64,000 bases of DNA from Arthrobacter sp. (lineage in GTDB: Bacteria > Actinomycetota > Actinomycetes > Actinomycetales > Micrococcaceae), in NCBI GenBank assembly GCA_026393275.1, contig JAPLAM010000031.1:1-64000 (forward strand), given 5' to 3'. The translations under genes were made by a program, and so were the position numbers. Below, piece after piece: positions 8,245 to 15,961 of the stretch. Numbering within the stretch: the stretch's first letter is position 1; each line of letters starts with the position of its first letter. Below the pieces are notes generated by a model, which searched no databases, was not told where the DNA came from, and worked only from the letters and a program-made list of their open reading frames with translations.

Positions 8245-9402
8245 TCAGAGGACCGCGGAGGCGGCGATGGTGGAGAGCTTCTGGAAACGCAGGACGTTGT
8301 CGCCCTCGTCCATGACGCCGGCGGTCAGGCAGACGAACGTCATGTCGCGTTCCGGGTCGATCCAGAAGAGTGTGGATCCCGCACCGTAGTTTCCGTGGGT
8401 CCGCGGGCTGGTGAAGGGTCCGAAGAAAGACGGGTGGGTGCCGGTTCCGCTCAAGGAGAAGCCCAGGCCGAAGTTGCCCGGGGGCTCTTCCCAGCCGCGC
8501 ATCCGGGCAATCATGGCGTATAGGTCATTCGTCATGTCCCCGGTCTGCAGCGTGGTGGCCGCCTCCAACACTGCGGGCGCGATCAGCTGACGGCCCTCAT
8601 GAGCGCCGTTGCGGCGGATCATTTCAGCGAAGGTGAAAACGTCGGCAGCACTGCTGGCAGAGCCCACCCACGGCATCTCTGCATCCTCGTTGATGACCTC
8701 GTCGAGGACCTCAATGTCCTTGGCCGAGAGCCAGCCGGAGTCGGGGATGTAGGCCTTGAGCGGGACCATCCGCTCCTTCCAGTCCGCCAAGGGGCCGAAC
8801 CGTGTGTCCTTGAGGCCCAGCGGTCCAAAGAGATTCTTATCGGCCAGGTCCCGGAAGGAATCGGCGCCGTAGACCCTGCGGAGCATCTCGCCCATGAGGG
8901 CATGGTTGACGGCGGGTGAGTAAGTGAGGTTGGTGCCGGGCTCGTGGACGACGTCGAGCTCGCAGATGGCGGCGATGACGGCGGCGAGGTTCCCCAGCTG
9001 CGCGTTCGGAAGCGGTTCCGGTGTGGCTGGCATCCCGGAGCGGTGGGTGAGCAGGTGGGCCAGGTTGACGCGGTCCTTGCGTCCGGCGCGGAACCGGTCG
9101 CTGCCATAGAACTCGGGAATGACATCCACGACGCGGGTGCTGAGGGCCAGCCGGCCCTCGCCAATGGCCTGGTACACCAGGGCGTTCGTGAAGGCCTTGG
9201 TCAGGGACAGCACGCGGAAGATGCTGTCCGGTGCCATGGCGCGGCCTGCGGCACGGTCCGCCCAGCCGAGAGTGGCGTCAAGGGCGACTTCGCCGTGGCG
9301 GGCCACGATGATGCGGGCGCCGTCATAGTCGCCGGCGCTGATGTCATTGCGGATGGTCTGCTCTAGTAGGTCGATGGTCTCGGCGTTGAGTCCGTGGGTC
9401 AT
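8245..9402 (-). CDS. Serine hydrolase, family VIII esterase / class C beta-lactamase fold (module B)
   Basis: A 385-residue protein with the nucleophile motif SLTK (Ser66-x-x-Lys69), the general-base Tyr161 in a YSP context, and a C-terminal HGNYGAGSTLFW segment matching the third active-site strand. There is no signal peptide, so it is likely an intracellular esterase or lactonase (EstB-like) rather than a secreted beta-lactamase. In an oxidative cluster it could open an ester or lactone made downstream of P450 and SDR steps; this is inference. The paralogue at 119-466 was cut by an insertion sequence. Confidence 0.88.
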   Translation of the reverse strand: MTHGLNAETIDLLEQTIRNDISAGDYDGARIIVARHGEVALDATLGWADRAAGRAMAPDSIFRVLSLTKAFTNALVYQAIGEGRLALSTRVVDVIPEFYGSDRFRAGRKDRVNLAHLLTHRSGMPATPEPLPNAQLGNLAAVIAAICELDVVHEPGTNLTYSPAVNHALMGEMLRRVYGADSFRDLADKNLFGPLGLKDTRFGPLADWKERMVPLKAYIPDSGWLSAKDIEVLDEVINEDAEMPWVGSASSAADVFTFAEMIRRNGAHEGRQLIAPAVLEAATTLQTGDMTNDLYAMIARMRGWEEPPGNFGLGFSLSGTGTHPSFFGPFTSPRTHGNYGAGSTLFWIDPERDMTFVCLTAGVMDEGDNVLRFQKLSTIAASAVL

Positions 9403-9514
9403 GGTCCTGCTCCTGGTGCTGGCGTAACGGGGGGGGGTGAAGGGAGGTGACGGCCGTCCGCCGTCGTGCCTTCGACGACGGCGGCAAGCTGCTCCTCTGG
9501 GGGAAGCGGCGGCT

Positions 9515-10324
9515 CTACATGTGGAGGCCGCCGGACGGTGAGAGGGTCTGGCCGGTGTAGTAGGCGCCTGCCTCTCCGGCCAGGAACAGCATCGTGGCCG
9601 CGATCTCTTCCGGGGTGGCGGGCCGCTTGATGGGCTGCATGCCGATCAGCATCCCCGTGATCTCCTCCGGCTGCTGGCGGAACAGCGGGGTGTCGACGGC
9701 GCCGGGGGCGATCGCGTTGACCCTGATGTTGAACGGTGCCAGCTCGGCGGCTGCCGCCCGGGTCATACCGAGGACACCGGCCTTGGACGCCGGGTAGTAG
9801 AGCGGCATCGGCACGCCGAGAAGGGCAGCCGAGCTGGACACGTTAACGATGGAACCTCCGCCGGTGCGCTTGAGCAGCGGGGCGGCGGCCCGCATGACGT
9901 AGAAAGGACCGAACAGGTTTACTTCCAGGACCCGGCGGAAATCGTCGTCAGTGATGTCACCGAGGAAATCAGGGAAAAAGTCCTCGCCGGCCCGTGCTGC
10001 CCGGAAGGCGCGGACGTTGGTGTCAACGAGCTTGTCGTTAGCGGCCTTGGACGGCGCGTTGATGCCGGCCGCGTTGATGACCACGTCGAGGCGGCCGAAT
10101 TCGGCGTCGAGCTTGGCAAAGGCATCATTGACAGCCCTGCTGCTCGTGACGTCCAGGGGAATCGACAGCGATCCGGGGATGGCAGCGAACTCACGGGCCA
10201 GGGCACCCTCGGACATGTCGGCACCAACCACCGCGGCGCCTGCGTCGGCGAAAGCCTTTGCGGTGGACAGGCCGATTCCGGAGGCGGCTCCGGTGATGAA
10301 TGCAACTTTTCCTTCTAGGGTCAC
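9515..10324 (-). CDS. SDR family oxidoreductase (module B)
   Basis: A 269-residue SDR with TGAASGIG (11-18), NAAG (84-87), Ser164, and Tyr177/Lys181 (YPASK). An extra segment of roughly 30 residues (about 91-125) lies between NAAG and the next core helix and may shape the substrate pocket. It is the promoter-proximal gene of module B, reading away from the MFS exporter, with the two operator-like dyads in the shared promoter. It probably oxidises a hydroxylated P450 product; the substrate is unknown. Confidence 0.92.
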   Translation of the reverse strand: MTLEGKVAFITGAASGIGLSTAKAFADAGAAVVGADMSEGALAREFAAIPGSLSIPLDVTSSRAVNDAFAKLDAEFGRLDVVINAAGINAPSKAANDKLVDTNVRAFRAARAGEDFFPDFLGDITDDDFRRVLEVNLFGPFYVMRAAAPLLKRTGGGSIVNVSSSAALLGVPMPLYYPASKAGVLGMTRAAAAELAPFNIRVNAIAPGAVDTPLFRQQPEEITGMLIGMQPIKRPATPEEIAATMLFLAGEAGAYYTGQTLSPSGGLHM

Positions 10325-10398
10325 GACGTTGTGCCTTTCTGCTGTCCGCCAGCGAGGCGGCTCAAAATGTGATGTCGGACACCAGTGTTACACCTCAC

Positions 10399-10412
10399 TA
10401 GACACATGTCCA
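10399..10412. promoter_or_regulatory. Operator-like dyad, copy 1 (TAGACA-NN-TGTCCA)
   Basis: The sequence TAGACACATGTCCA is an inverted repeat with one mismatched pair. It lies 75 bases upstream of the SDR start at 10324. The same 14-bp site recurs 61 bases away at 10460, differing only in the two central bases. Spacing and symmetry fit binding by a TetR-type dimer, and a TetR gene lies at the far side of the MFS gene. The 10325-10632 gap (308 bases) otherwise holds only the two promoters and the MFS leader. Confidence 0.6.
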
Positions 10413-10459
10413 GCGAATTATTGGACTACGTGTAAGAAAAAACGCATTAGTAGATTTAG

Positions 10460-10473
10460 TAGACATGTGTCCA
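10460..10473. promoter_or_regulatory. Operator-like dyad, copy 2 (TAGACA-NN-TGTCCA)
   Basis: TAGACATGTGTCCA matches copy 1 at 12 of 14 positions, the differences being the central dinucleotide. It lies 160 bases upstream of the MFS start codon. Two sites could let one repressor shut both divergent promoters, one for module B and one for the exporter. The assignment to the nearby TetR protein is inference. Confidence 0.6.
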
Positions 10474-10632
10474 GTCAATGTGTTGTGCTTCTTCCATCCC
10501 CGTGAGCACGGTCACAAGCAAGATCCCGTCCGATGCCGCTTCCCGGCACTTCGCCCTGGAGCCCGCCGGCCGCAGGGAACCTCACCAGAGACAGAACTTC
10601 GAGGCCCCCAGGCCTCACTTCAAAGGAGAAGC

Positions 10633-12120
10633 ATGACAGTTCCAATGACGGACTCCCCGGCCGTCCAACTGGCCCCGGCAGAGCTGCCGGATACGCAGCG
10701 GAAGATCCCCTGGAAGCGCGCCGGCATGCTGATGGCCGTGACGTTCTCCGGCCTGCAGATGCTTAACGAAGTCGGCGCCATGATGGCCATTCCCCTCTAC
10801 CAGTCCATGAGCAAGGAACTCGGCCTCACGCCGTCCCAGGTCTCCTGGGCCCTCCTGGCCACCCTCCTGATGGGTGCCGCCTCCATCGCGCTACTTTCGA
10901 AGGCAGGCGACGTTTTCGGTCATCGCAAGGTGATGATCATCTGCATTGTGGGCATCTTCGCGGGCTACGTAATGTCAGCACTCGCCACCGATTTCACCAC
11001 GCTGGTGATCGGCCGCGCACTGACCGGCATCATGGCCGGACAGGCCCTGGTGGTGGGCATCATGAACGACCGCCTCAGCAACTTCGACCGCAAGAAGGCC
11101 ATCGGCATCATCGCCGGCGGCCAGGCCGTTGGCGTCACCCTGGGCTTTGCCGTGGGCGGCCTCATGGTCGTGGTCGGCGCAACATGGCGCCATGCGTTCT
11201 GGATCGGTGCCGCCCTGACGGTCCTGAGCATGGTCGGAATGCTGCTGTGGGGCTCGGACTCTGACGCCGCGCTGCGGAACCGCGGCAAGAGCAAGCGCAT
11301 CGACATCGCCGGCGTCACCCTGCTCGGCTTCTCGCTGACCGCCATCTGCATTGGCCTGAGCCAGAGCCCGGCCTGGGGCTTCACCTCCCCTGCCACCCTC
11401 ACCTGGGTGATCGCCGGCGTCGCTGGCCTTGGCCTGGCGCTCGTCGCCGAATCCCGCAGCAAACAGCCACTCGTCGATATCTCCCTCCTGCTCAGCACTC
11501 GACTGATGCCCGCATACGCCGTCTTTGTCACCCTCGGCATCGCCGGCATCATGATGTTCAACTTCGTGATGGGCTGGGCCCAGACCCCTGCCGAACTGGC
11601 CGGCTATGGCTTCGGCCTCAATCCCTTCACGGCCGGATTCCTCTTCATTCCGATGACGGTGGCCGGCATTGTGGTCTCTATGGTGATCCCGCGGGTTCTC
11701 CACCGCGTTCCGCCGCGCGGCCCGCTTGCCGCCGGCGCCTTCCTCCTGATGCTGTCCTTCGTCTGGCTCTACTTCATGCACACCCAACTCTGGGCTGTCG
11801 TCGTAGGTATCCTCTTCTACGGCATTGCCTACACCACGGTGCTGACCATTGCCGTCTCGGTCATCGCGGCCGAGGCGCCGGCCGGGAAGGGTGCCGGCAC
11901 CGCCTCGATCTACGTGGGGATCGCGCTGTCGTCATCGGCTATCGGAACAGCTGTTTACGCCGCTATTATCGGGCTGAACACCACACCGGCCGCTCCGCTG
12001 CCGCCGGCCGACAACTACGCCACCGGCTTCCTGACCGCGGCAATCGTCTCGGTGGTGGCCATCATCGCAGCGTTCACCCTCTCCAAGCGCGTCCACCTGA
12101 CGGAGGTGGCCGGCCACTGA
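10633..12120 (+). CDS. MFS transporter, DHA2-like (14-TM) drug/metabolite exporter
   Basis: A 495-residue protein with about 14 hydrophobic segments and MFS motif A near GDVFGHRKVM after the second helix. The start at ATG 10633 was chosen for its strong site AAAGGAGA eight bases upstream; longer in-frame starts have none. Size and helix count fit the DHA2 drug:H+ antiporters. It is transcribed divergently from module B and faces a TetR gene, a common arrangement for an efflux pump induced by the compound being metabolised. It probably exports the substrate or a toxic intermediate of the P450 pathway, though uptake cannot be excluded. Confidence 0.9.
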   Translation: MTVPMTDSPAVQLAPAELPDTQRKIPWKRAGMLMAVTFSGLQMLNEVGAMMAIPLYQSMSKELGLTPSQVSWALLATLLMGAASIALLSKAGDVFGHRKVMIICIVGIFAGYVMSALATDFTTLVIGRALTGIMAGQALVVGIMNDRLSNFDRKKAIGIIAGGQAVGVTLGFAVGGLMVVVGATWRHAFWIGAALTVLSMVGMLLWGSDSDAALRNRGKSKRIDIAGVTLLGFSLTAICIGLSQSPAWGFTSPATLTWVIAGVAGLGLALVAESRSKQPLVDISLLLSTRLMPAYAVFVTLGIAGIMMFNFVMGWAQTPAELAGYGFGLNPFTAGFLFIPMTVAGIVVSMVIPRVLHRVPPRGPLAAGAFLLMLSFVWLYFMHTQLWAVVVGILFYGIAYTTVLTIAVSVIAAEAPAGKGAGTASIYVGIALSSSAIGTAVYAAIIGLNTTPAAPLPPADNYATGFLTAAIVSVVAIIAAFTLSKRVHLTEVAGH

Positions 12121-12158
12121 GGCAGCCGCTCCCCCAGGCGTGAGTCAACGCCGTCGGG

Positions 12159-12206
12159 CCAAACGCAGAGGCACCGGACACGGTTGTCCGGCGCCTCTGC
12201 GTTTGG
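12159..12206. terminator. Bidirectional terminator between MFS and TetR genes
   Basis: A 14-bp perfect inverted repeat (CCAAACGCAGAGGC and its complement) encloses a second stem (CCGGACA/TGTCCGG). It sits 38 bases after the MFS stop and ends just before the convergent TetR gene's stop, so it can end both transcripts. There is no long T-run, as is usual in high-GC actinobacteria. Confidence 0.8.
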
Positions 12207-12216
12207 TTCTGCCCGA

Positions 12217-12891
12217 TCAGCCTGCTGCGGCGTCACCGCGGACGAAAGCCAGCCACTGCATGGCTAACACGTCCTTGAGCAGGGCCATATCCAGCGGCCT
12301 GCCGCGAAGGACTGTAAAAAACATGGTCCGGTCCAGCGCCATCTGGAGTGTCAGCAAGTGTAGCCGCGCGCGTTCGTGTTGCACCGGATCGGTGTACCTC
12401 GCAAAGGTCTTCGGCATGACCTTGTAGGTGTCGCCGAGGATGGACAACCACGTCTCTGTCACCAAGTCATCGTTTGCCAGTGCCTGCTCCATGGTGGTGA
12501 AGTCGCTGGAGCGTTCCCGCCACAGCATGATGGTGTCGTCGAGCCAGTCGAGGATGCTTGCCTCGTCCGGATCTTCCATTTCGTCCAACCGGCGGTAGGC
12601 AGCCATCACATCGGACTGGCTGCGTCGCATCAGCTCTGCGACGATCTCCGCTTTGCTCCGGAAGTAAACATAGAATGTGGCGCGGCTGGCGCCGGCCGCG
12701 GTCGCGATGTTCTCGGCAGTCGTCTCATTGAACCCGCGGTTCCGAAATTCCTCCGCTGCGGCATCGATCAGCCTCTCGCGAGTCACCTGCTTCTGCACCT
12801 CACGCAGTGACTGCCGTGGGGCTTGCGTGGTCTGGGAAACCGGCACTTGCCGACCAGGCTCAACCCGTTCTTCCTTCTCGGCAGTCGTCAC
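12217..12891 (-). CDS. TetR family transcriptional regulator
   Basis: The N-terminal HTH is clear: RERLIDAAAEEFRNRGFNETT, then IATAAGASRATFYVYFRSKAE. It is followed by an all-helical ligand domain. The start is uncertain: the GTG at 12891 gives about 224 residues with a 30-residue tail before the HTH, while an in-frame ATG at 12987 would add 32 residues of non-family sequence. It converges on the MFS gene and is the only regulator in the P450 region. It is therefore the likely repressor acting at the paired dyads near 10400 and 10460. The ligand is probably a module B substrate or product. Confidence 0.88.
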   Translation of the reverse strand: MTTAEKEERVEPGRQVPVSQTTQAPRQSLREVQKQVTRERLIDAAAEEFRNRGFNETTAENIATAAGASRATFYVYFRSKAEIVAELMRRSQSDVMAAYRRLDEMEDPDEASILDWLDDTIMLWRERSSDFTTMEQALANDDLVTETWLSILGDTYKVMPKTFARYTDPVQHERARLHLLTLQMALDRTMFFTVLRGRPLDMALLKDVLAMQWLAFVRGDAAAG

Positions 12892-13066
12892 GGCTACCAA
12901 TTTATCACCGGGGATGGCATGAATTCGGAACCCAGTAGGCAAGGGGTTCTCGCCCGCACCGGAATGAGCGTCCACGCCCACGGCCACGGCCCGCAGCCTC
13001 CCGGCCGGTTTTCCCTGCTTTCCCTGCTTTCGCGAATTTCCCGGTGCACAGGCGTAGCGTTTCCCT

Positions 13067-13882
13067 ATGAGCGCCCAGCAGCCCGACGACGTCTACACCC
13101 ACGGCCACCACGAGTCGGTGGTCCGCGCGCACGCCTCCCGGACGGCGGAGAACTCCGCGGCGTTCGTGCTCCCGTACCTGGCCGAGGGGGTCTCGGTGCT
13201 CGACGTCGGCTGCGGGCCGGGCAGCATCACCTGTGATTTCGCCGGACTCGTCGCCCCCGGCGAGGTCACCGGCCTGGACCGCTCACCCGACGTCATCAGC
13301 CACGCGAGCGCCCTGGCGGCGGAGCGGGGGGTGGCCAACGTCCGCTTTGTCGCCGGCAACATCTATGACCTTGATTTCGAAGACGAGACGTTCGACGTCG
13401 TGCACGCGCACCAGGTGCTGCAGCACCTCACCGATCCGGTGGCCGCGCTCCGGGAGATGCGCCGGGTGGCGAAGGCCGGCGGGATCGTGGCCGTCCGCGA
13501 CGCCGACTTCCACGGCATGAGCTGGTACCCCGCCGTCCCCGAGCTGGACGAATGGATGGAGCTCTACCAGCGGATCGCGCGGCGGAACGGCGCCGAGCCC
13601 GACGCCGGGCGGCGGCTCGTATCCTGGGCGCAGGAAGCCGGGTACACCGACGTCGCGCCGACCAGCAGCAACTGGCTCTACGCGACCGCGCAGCAGCGGC
13701 GCTGGCAGGCCCGGGTGTGGGGCGAGCGGGTGCTGCATTCGGCCTTCGCGGACCAGGCCCTCGAGTACGGCTTCGCCACAGCGGCAGACCTGGCCCGGAT
13801 TTCCGCGGGCTGGCACCGCTGGGGTTCCACGGACGACGGCTGGTTCCTGATTCCCAACGGCGAAGTGATCGCCCGGGCCTGA
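13067..13882 (+). CDS. Class I SAM-dependent methyltransferase
   Basis: A 271-residue protein with methyltransferase motif I VLDVGCGPG (44-52), an acidic strand-2 end (GLDRS), and motif IV DVVHAHQVLQHL. It is of the UbiE/Methyltransf_11 type that methylates small molecules. It stands alone: the upstream TetR gene diverges and 327 bases without a gene follow. The substrate cannot be inferred. Confidence 0.88.
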   Translation: MSAQQPDDVYTHGHHESVVRAHASRTAENSAAFVLPYLAEGVSVLDVGCGPGSITCDFAGLVAPGEVTGLDRSPDVISHASALAAERGVANVRFVAGNIYDLDFEDETFDVVHAHQVLQHLTDPVAALREMRRVAKAGGIVAVRDADFHGMSWYPAVPELDEWMELYQRIARRNGAEPDAGRRLVSWAQEAGYTDVAPTSSNWLYATAQQRRWQARVWGERVLHSAFADQALEYGFATAADLARISAGWHRWGSTDDGWFLIPNGEVIARA

Positions 13883-14013
13883 GGAGTGACGGCCGGGGGT
13901 CGGACTAGTCGGTCCGGCCGCCGGCGGCCCACAGGACGAGACCGCCTAGCCCCCTGGAGCCGTACTGTCTCCCGCCGGACGCGGTCTTCCCTGGTACGGG
14001 CCTGCCCACACCA

Positions 14014-14064
14014 TTTGCCAAATATGGCCGGTTTGACACGGCCAGAGCGGCCATCTGTGGCAAA
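14014..14064. repeat. Long inverted repeat in intergenic DNA (REP-like)
   Basis: Two 17-base arms starting TTTGCCA and ending ATGGCCG, or the complement, match at 15 of 17 positions around a 17-base spacer that itself contains GGCCA. It lies in the 13883-14209 gap, 131 bases after the methyltransferase stop. It lacks a T-run and is far from the stop, so it looks more like a dispersed REP/MITE-type palindrome than a terminator. The rest of the gap shows no gene. Confidence 0.6.
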
Positions 14065-14209
14065 CGGCCGGCGCGGCTGGCGTTCCGCGGACGACGGCGG
14101 GCCACCCACGCCCGAGTGCACAGGATCGACGGTGCCTGAGCGCCGGGCCTTGTCCACATAGCTGCAGGCGTCCCTGACAGGTCCGGGTGCGTTTTTCTAG
14201 CATCAGAAC

Positions 14210-14623
14210 ATGATCATCCAACATGGCAGGCTCCTGCCCCGGCTTGTGTTGATAAGTGTCGACGCGGAGATGCGGCTAAACGAGGTGGGCGTGATCCCCG
14301 GGGAGTTCGACGGTTGCCTCGTCCCTTTCCAGAATGCCGTCCTGGCCGCTCTGGTTTCGGAGGAGACGAAGTACTTTGCGATCGCCCATCCCGGCAGCTT
14401 CGGTGAAGCCTACGGCTATCCGGATCCCGTTCTGGAGGAGGCCGATGCCTTGGAATCGAAGGCGGCCGAGCGGGGCGTGCAGCTGATCGGCCACTTCGCC
14501 ATCGACGAGACGGGCTACATGTCGGCCCGTGCACGCTCGTACTTCGACCAGTATCCGAGCCACGACGATCTCCCGAGGACCATGTTTCACTGGTCGCATT
14601 CGAGGCTGGGCAAGTGTGGCTGA
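14210..14623 (+). CDS. RadC-like JAB-domain protein, apparently degenerate
   Basis: A 137-residue protein with the RadC/JAB layout: a strand LVLISVDAEMRLNEVGVIPGEF, helix PFQNAVLAAL, then IAHPGSFG where RadC has HNHPSG. The spaced acidic helix PVLEEADALESKA and GHFAIDETGYMS follow, the latter corresponding to the DHIIIG..Y.S element. Only one His of the HxH metal pair remains and the Ser/Asp spacing is altered, so metal-dependent activity is doubtful. The ribosome-binding site is weak. The family match is by eye and moderate. Confidence 0.5.
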   Translation: MIIQHGRLLPRLVLISVDAEMRLNEVGVIPGEFDGCLVPFQNAVLAALVSEETKYFAIAHPGSFGEAYGYPDPVLEEADALESKAAERGVQLIGHFAIDETGYMSARARSYFDQYPSHDDLPRTMFHWSHSRLGKCG

Positions 14624-14782
14624 GCGCGTTTGTCGGACGCGCTGGAAGCTGTGACGGCACCGCCGCCTTCACAGCACCCCCACCGTGGCGCCAAAGTCCT
14701 GCCAAATCTCCACGGCTGAAGCTGTTTACAGGCCGAAGCTCGGCCGGCCCGGGATTCCGGGCCCCAGCAAAGGAGAAACACC

Positions 14783-15250
14783 ATGGCAAGAATCAATAAG
14801 ACCACCGCGGCCATCATGCTCGCCGCTGTCATCGGCGGCGGCGCCATCGGAGCTTCGGCCCTTCCGACAATGGCCGCCGACACCACCGGCGGTACCTCGT
14901 CGAGCTCGACAGCCGCGGCCAACGGCTACGGAACCGCCACCAGCGGAACCGGAGCGCCCCGCGGGCAGCACCAGGCCAACGGCAAAACCGAGGAGATCCT
15001 GACGGGCGACACCGCCGCGAAGGTCCAGGCGGCCGTCAAGGCCGCGCAGCCTGACGCGACAATCGAACGGATGGAAACCGACGCCGACGGCGCCACCTAC
15101 GAAGCCCACATCACCAAGGCCGACGGCACCCACGCCACCGTGCTGTTCGATGCGAACTTCAACATCACCGGGACCCAGAACCAGGGTCAGGGCGGCCCGG
15201 GCGGCGGCCCGGGCGATGCCGCCTCAGGCGGCGCCGCCTCCAACGGCTGA
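14783..15250 (+). CDS. Secreted PepSY-like protein
   Basis: A 155-residue protein with a good AAAGGAGAA site. The N-terminus MARINKTTAAIMLAAVIGGG with ALPTMAA is a Sec signal peptide with likely cleavage after AA at about 32. The middle (about 78-128: KVQAAVKAAQPDATIERMET, then YEAHITKADGTHATVLFDA) has the helix-strand pattern of PepSY domains. The C-terminal tail is glycine-rich (GQGGPGGGPG) and probably disordered. It is expected to be exported and soluble; the function is unknown. Confidence 0.75.
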   Translation: MARINKTTAAIMLAAVIGGGAIGASALPTMAADTTGGTSSSSTAAANGYGTATSGTGAPRGQHQANGKTEEILTGDTAAKVQAAVKAAQPDATIERMETDADGATYEAHITKADGTHATVLFDANFNITGTQNQGQGGPGGGPGDAASGGAASNG

Positions 15251-15267
15251 CCGGCCGCTGGTTACTG

Positions 15268-15298
15268 CCCCGGGGCGCGGCACTGCCGCGGTCCGGGG
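15268..15298 (+). terminator. Probable terminator after the PepSY-like gene
   Basis: CCCCGG...CCGGGG encloses CGCGGC-act-GCCGCG, a very stable two-part stem 18 bases after the stop codon. It is followed by TATTCCCTGTCTT, a weak T-rich stretch. Confidence 0.65.
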
Positions 15299-15360
15299 TA
15301 TTCCCTGTCTTACGAACTGCCGCTAGGGTGCAGTCAAATACCCAGCAGCGAGGAGAACCC

Positions 15361-15912
15361 ATGCGCAAAGTAACGGCCGGCCTGTTCAGTTCTGTGGACG
15401 GGGTGGTGGAAGACCCCTTCCTGTGGCAATTCGATAGCTTCGACGAGGAGCTGGGGGCGGGGATGGGCGAGATGATGGGCCGGATCGATACCGGGCTCCT
15501 GGGCCGCATCGGCTACCAGCAATGGGCGGAGTACTGGCCGAACGCCGAAGCCGACGCGGATTTCGGCGGATTCATCAACCCGCTGCCCAAATTTGTGGCG
15601 TCCCGGACGCTGGCCGGCGAACTGGCGTGGCAAAATTCGCAACTGATCGAGGGGCCACTGGAGGACTTCGTGGCGGGCCTGAAGGACGGCGACGGCGGCG
15701 ACATCGGGGTCTTCAGCAGCATCTCGCTGGTCCGCCAACTTTTGTTCGCCGGGCTGCTCGACAGCCTGATGCTGATCGTCCATCCCGTGATCGCGGGCAG
15801 CGGCCGCAGGCTCTTCGACGACGGCGACCCGCTCACCCGGCTGGAGCTGCAGTCTTCCCAGCAGACCAGCAAGGGCAACATGATCCTGAGCTACGGGCTC
15901 CGCGCCGGCTGA
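15361..15912 (+). CDS. RibD C-terminal / dihydrofolate reductase-like protein
   Basis: A 183-residue protein beginning MRKVTAGLFSSVDGVVEDP, the typical first strand and loop of the RibD C-terminal (DHFR-fold) family. A GAGGAGAACCC site lies just upstream of ATG 15361. Later elements are GRIGYQQW, FVASRTL, and a C-terminal DSLMLIVHPVIAGSGRRLF, where the glycine-rich turn contacts NADPH. It is probably a small NADPH-dependent reductase of unknown substrate. It converges on the VWA gene. Confidence 0.85.
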   Translation: MRKVTAGLFSSVDGVVEDPFLWQFDSFDEELGAGMGEMMGRIDTGLLGRIGYQQWAEYWPNAEADADFGGFINPLPKFVASRTLAGELAWQNSQLIEGPLEDFVAGLKDGDGGDIGVFSSISLVRQLLFAGLLDSLMLIVHPVIAGSGRRLFDDGDPLTRLELQSSQQTSKGNMILSYGLRAG

Positions 15913-15961
15913 CAAGCGCGGCACGGGGCCCGGAAAATCCGGTGCCAAAGCGGCAGAACAC

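Noticed and set aside
8245..9402. True antibiotic beta-lactamase
   Set aside because: No export signal, Tyr motif of YSP rather than YxN type, and location in an oxidative catabolic operon favour an intracellular family VIII esterase.
13883..14209. Small gene in the gap after the methyltransferase
   Set aside because: Frames here have no start with a ribosome-binding site and translate to Arg/Pro-rich random sequence; only the inverted repeat is supported.
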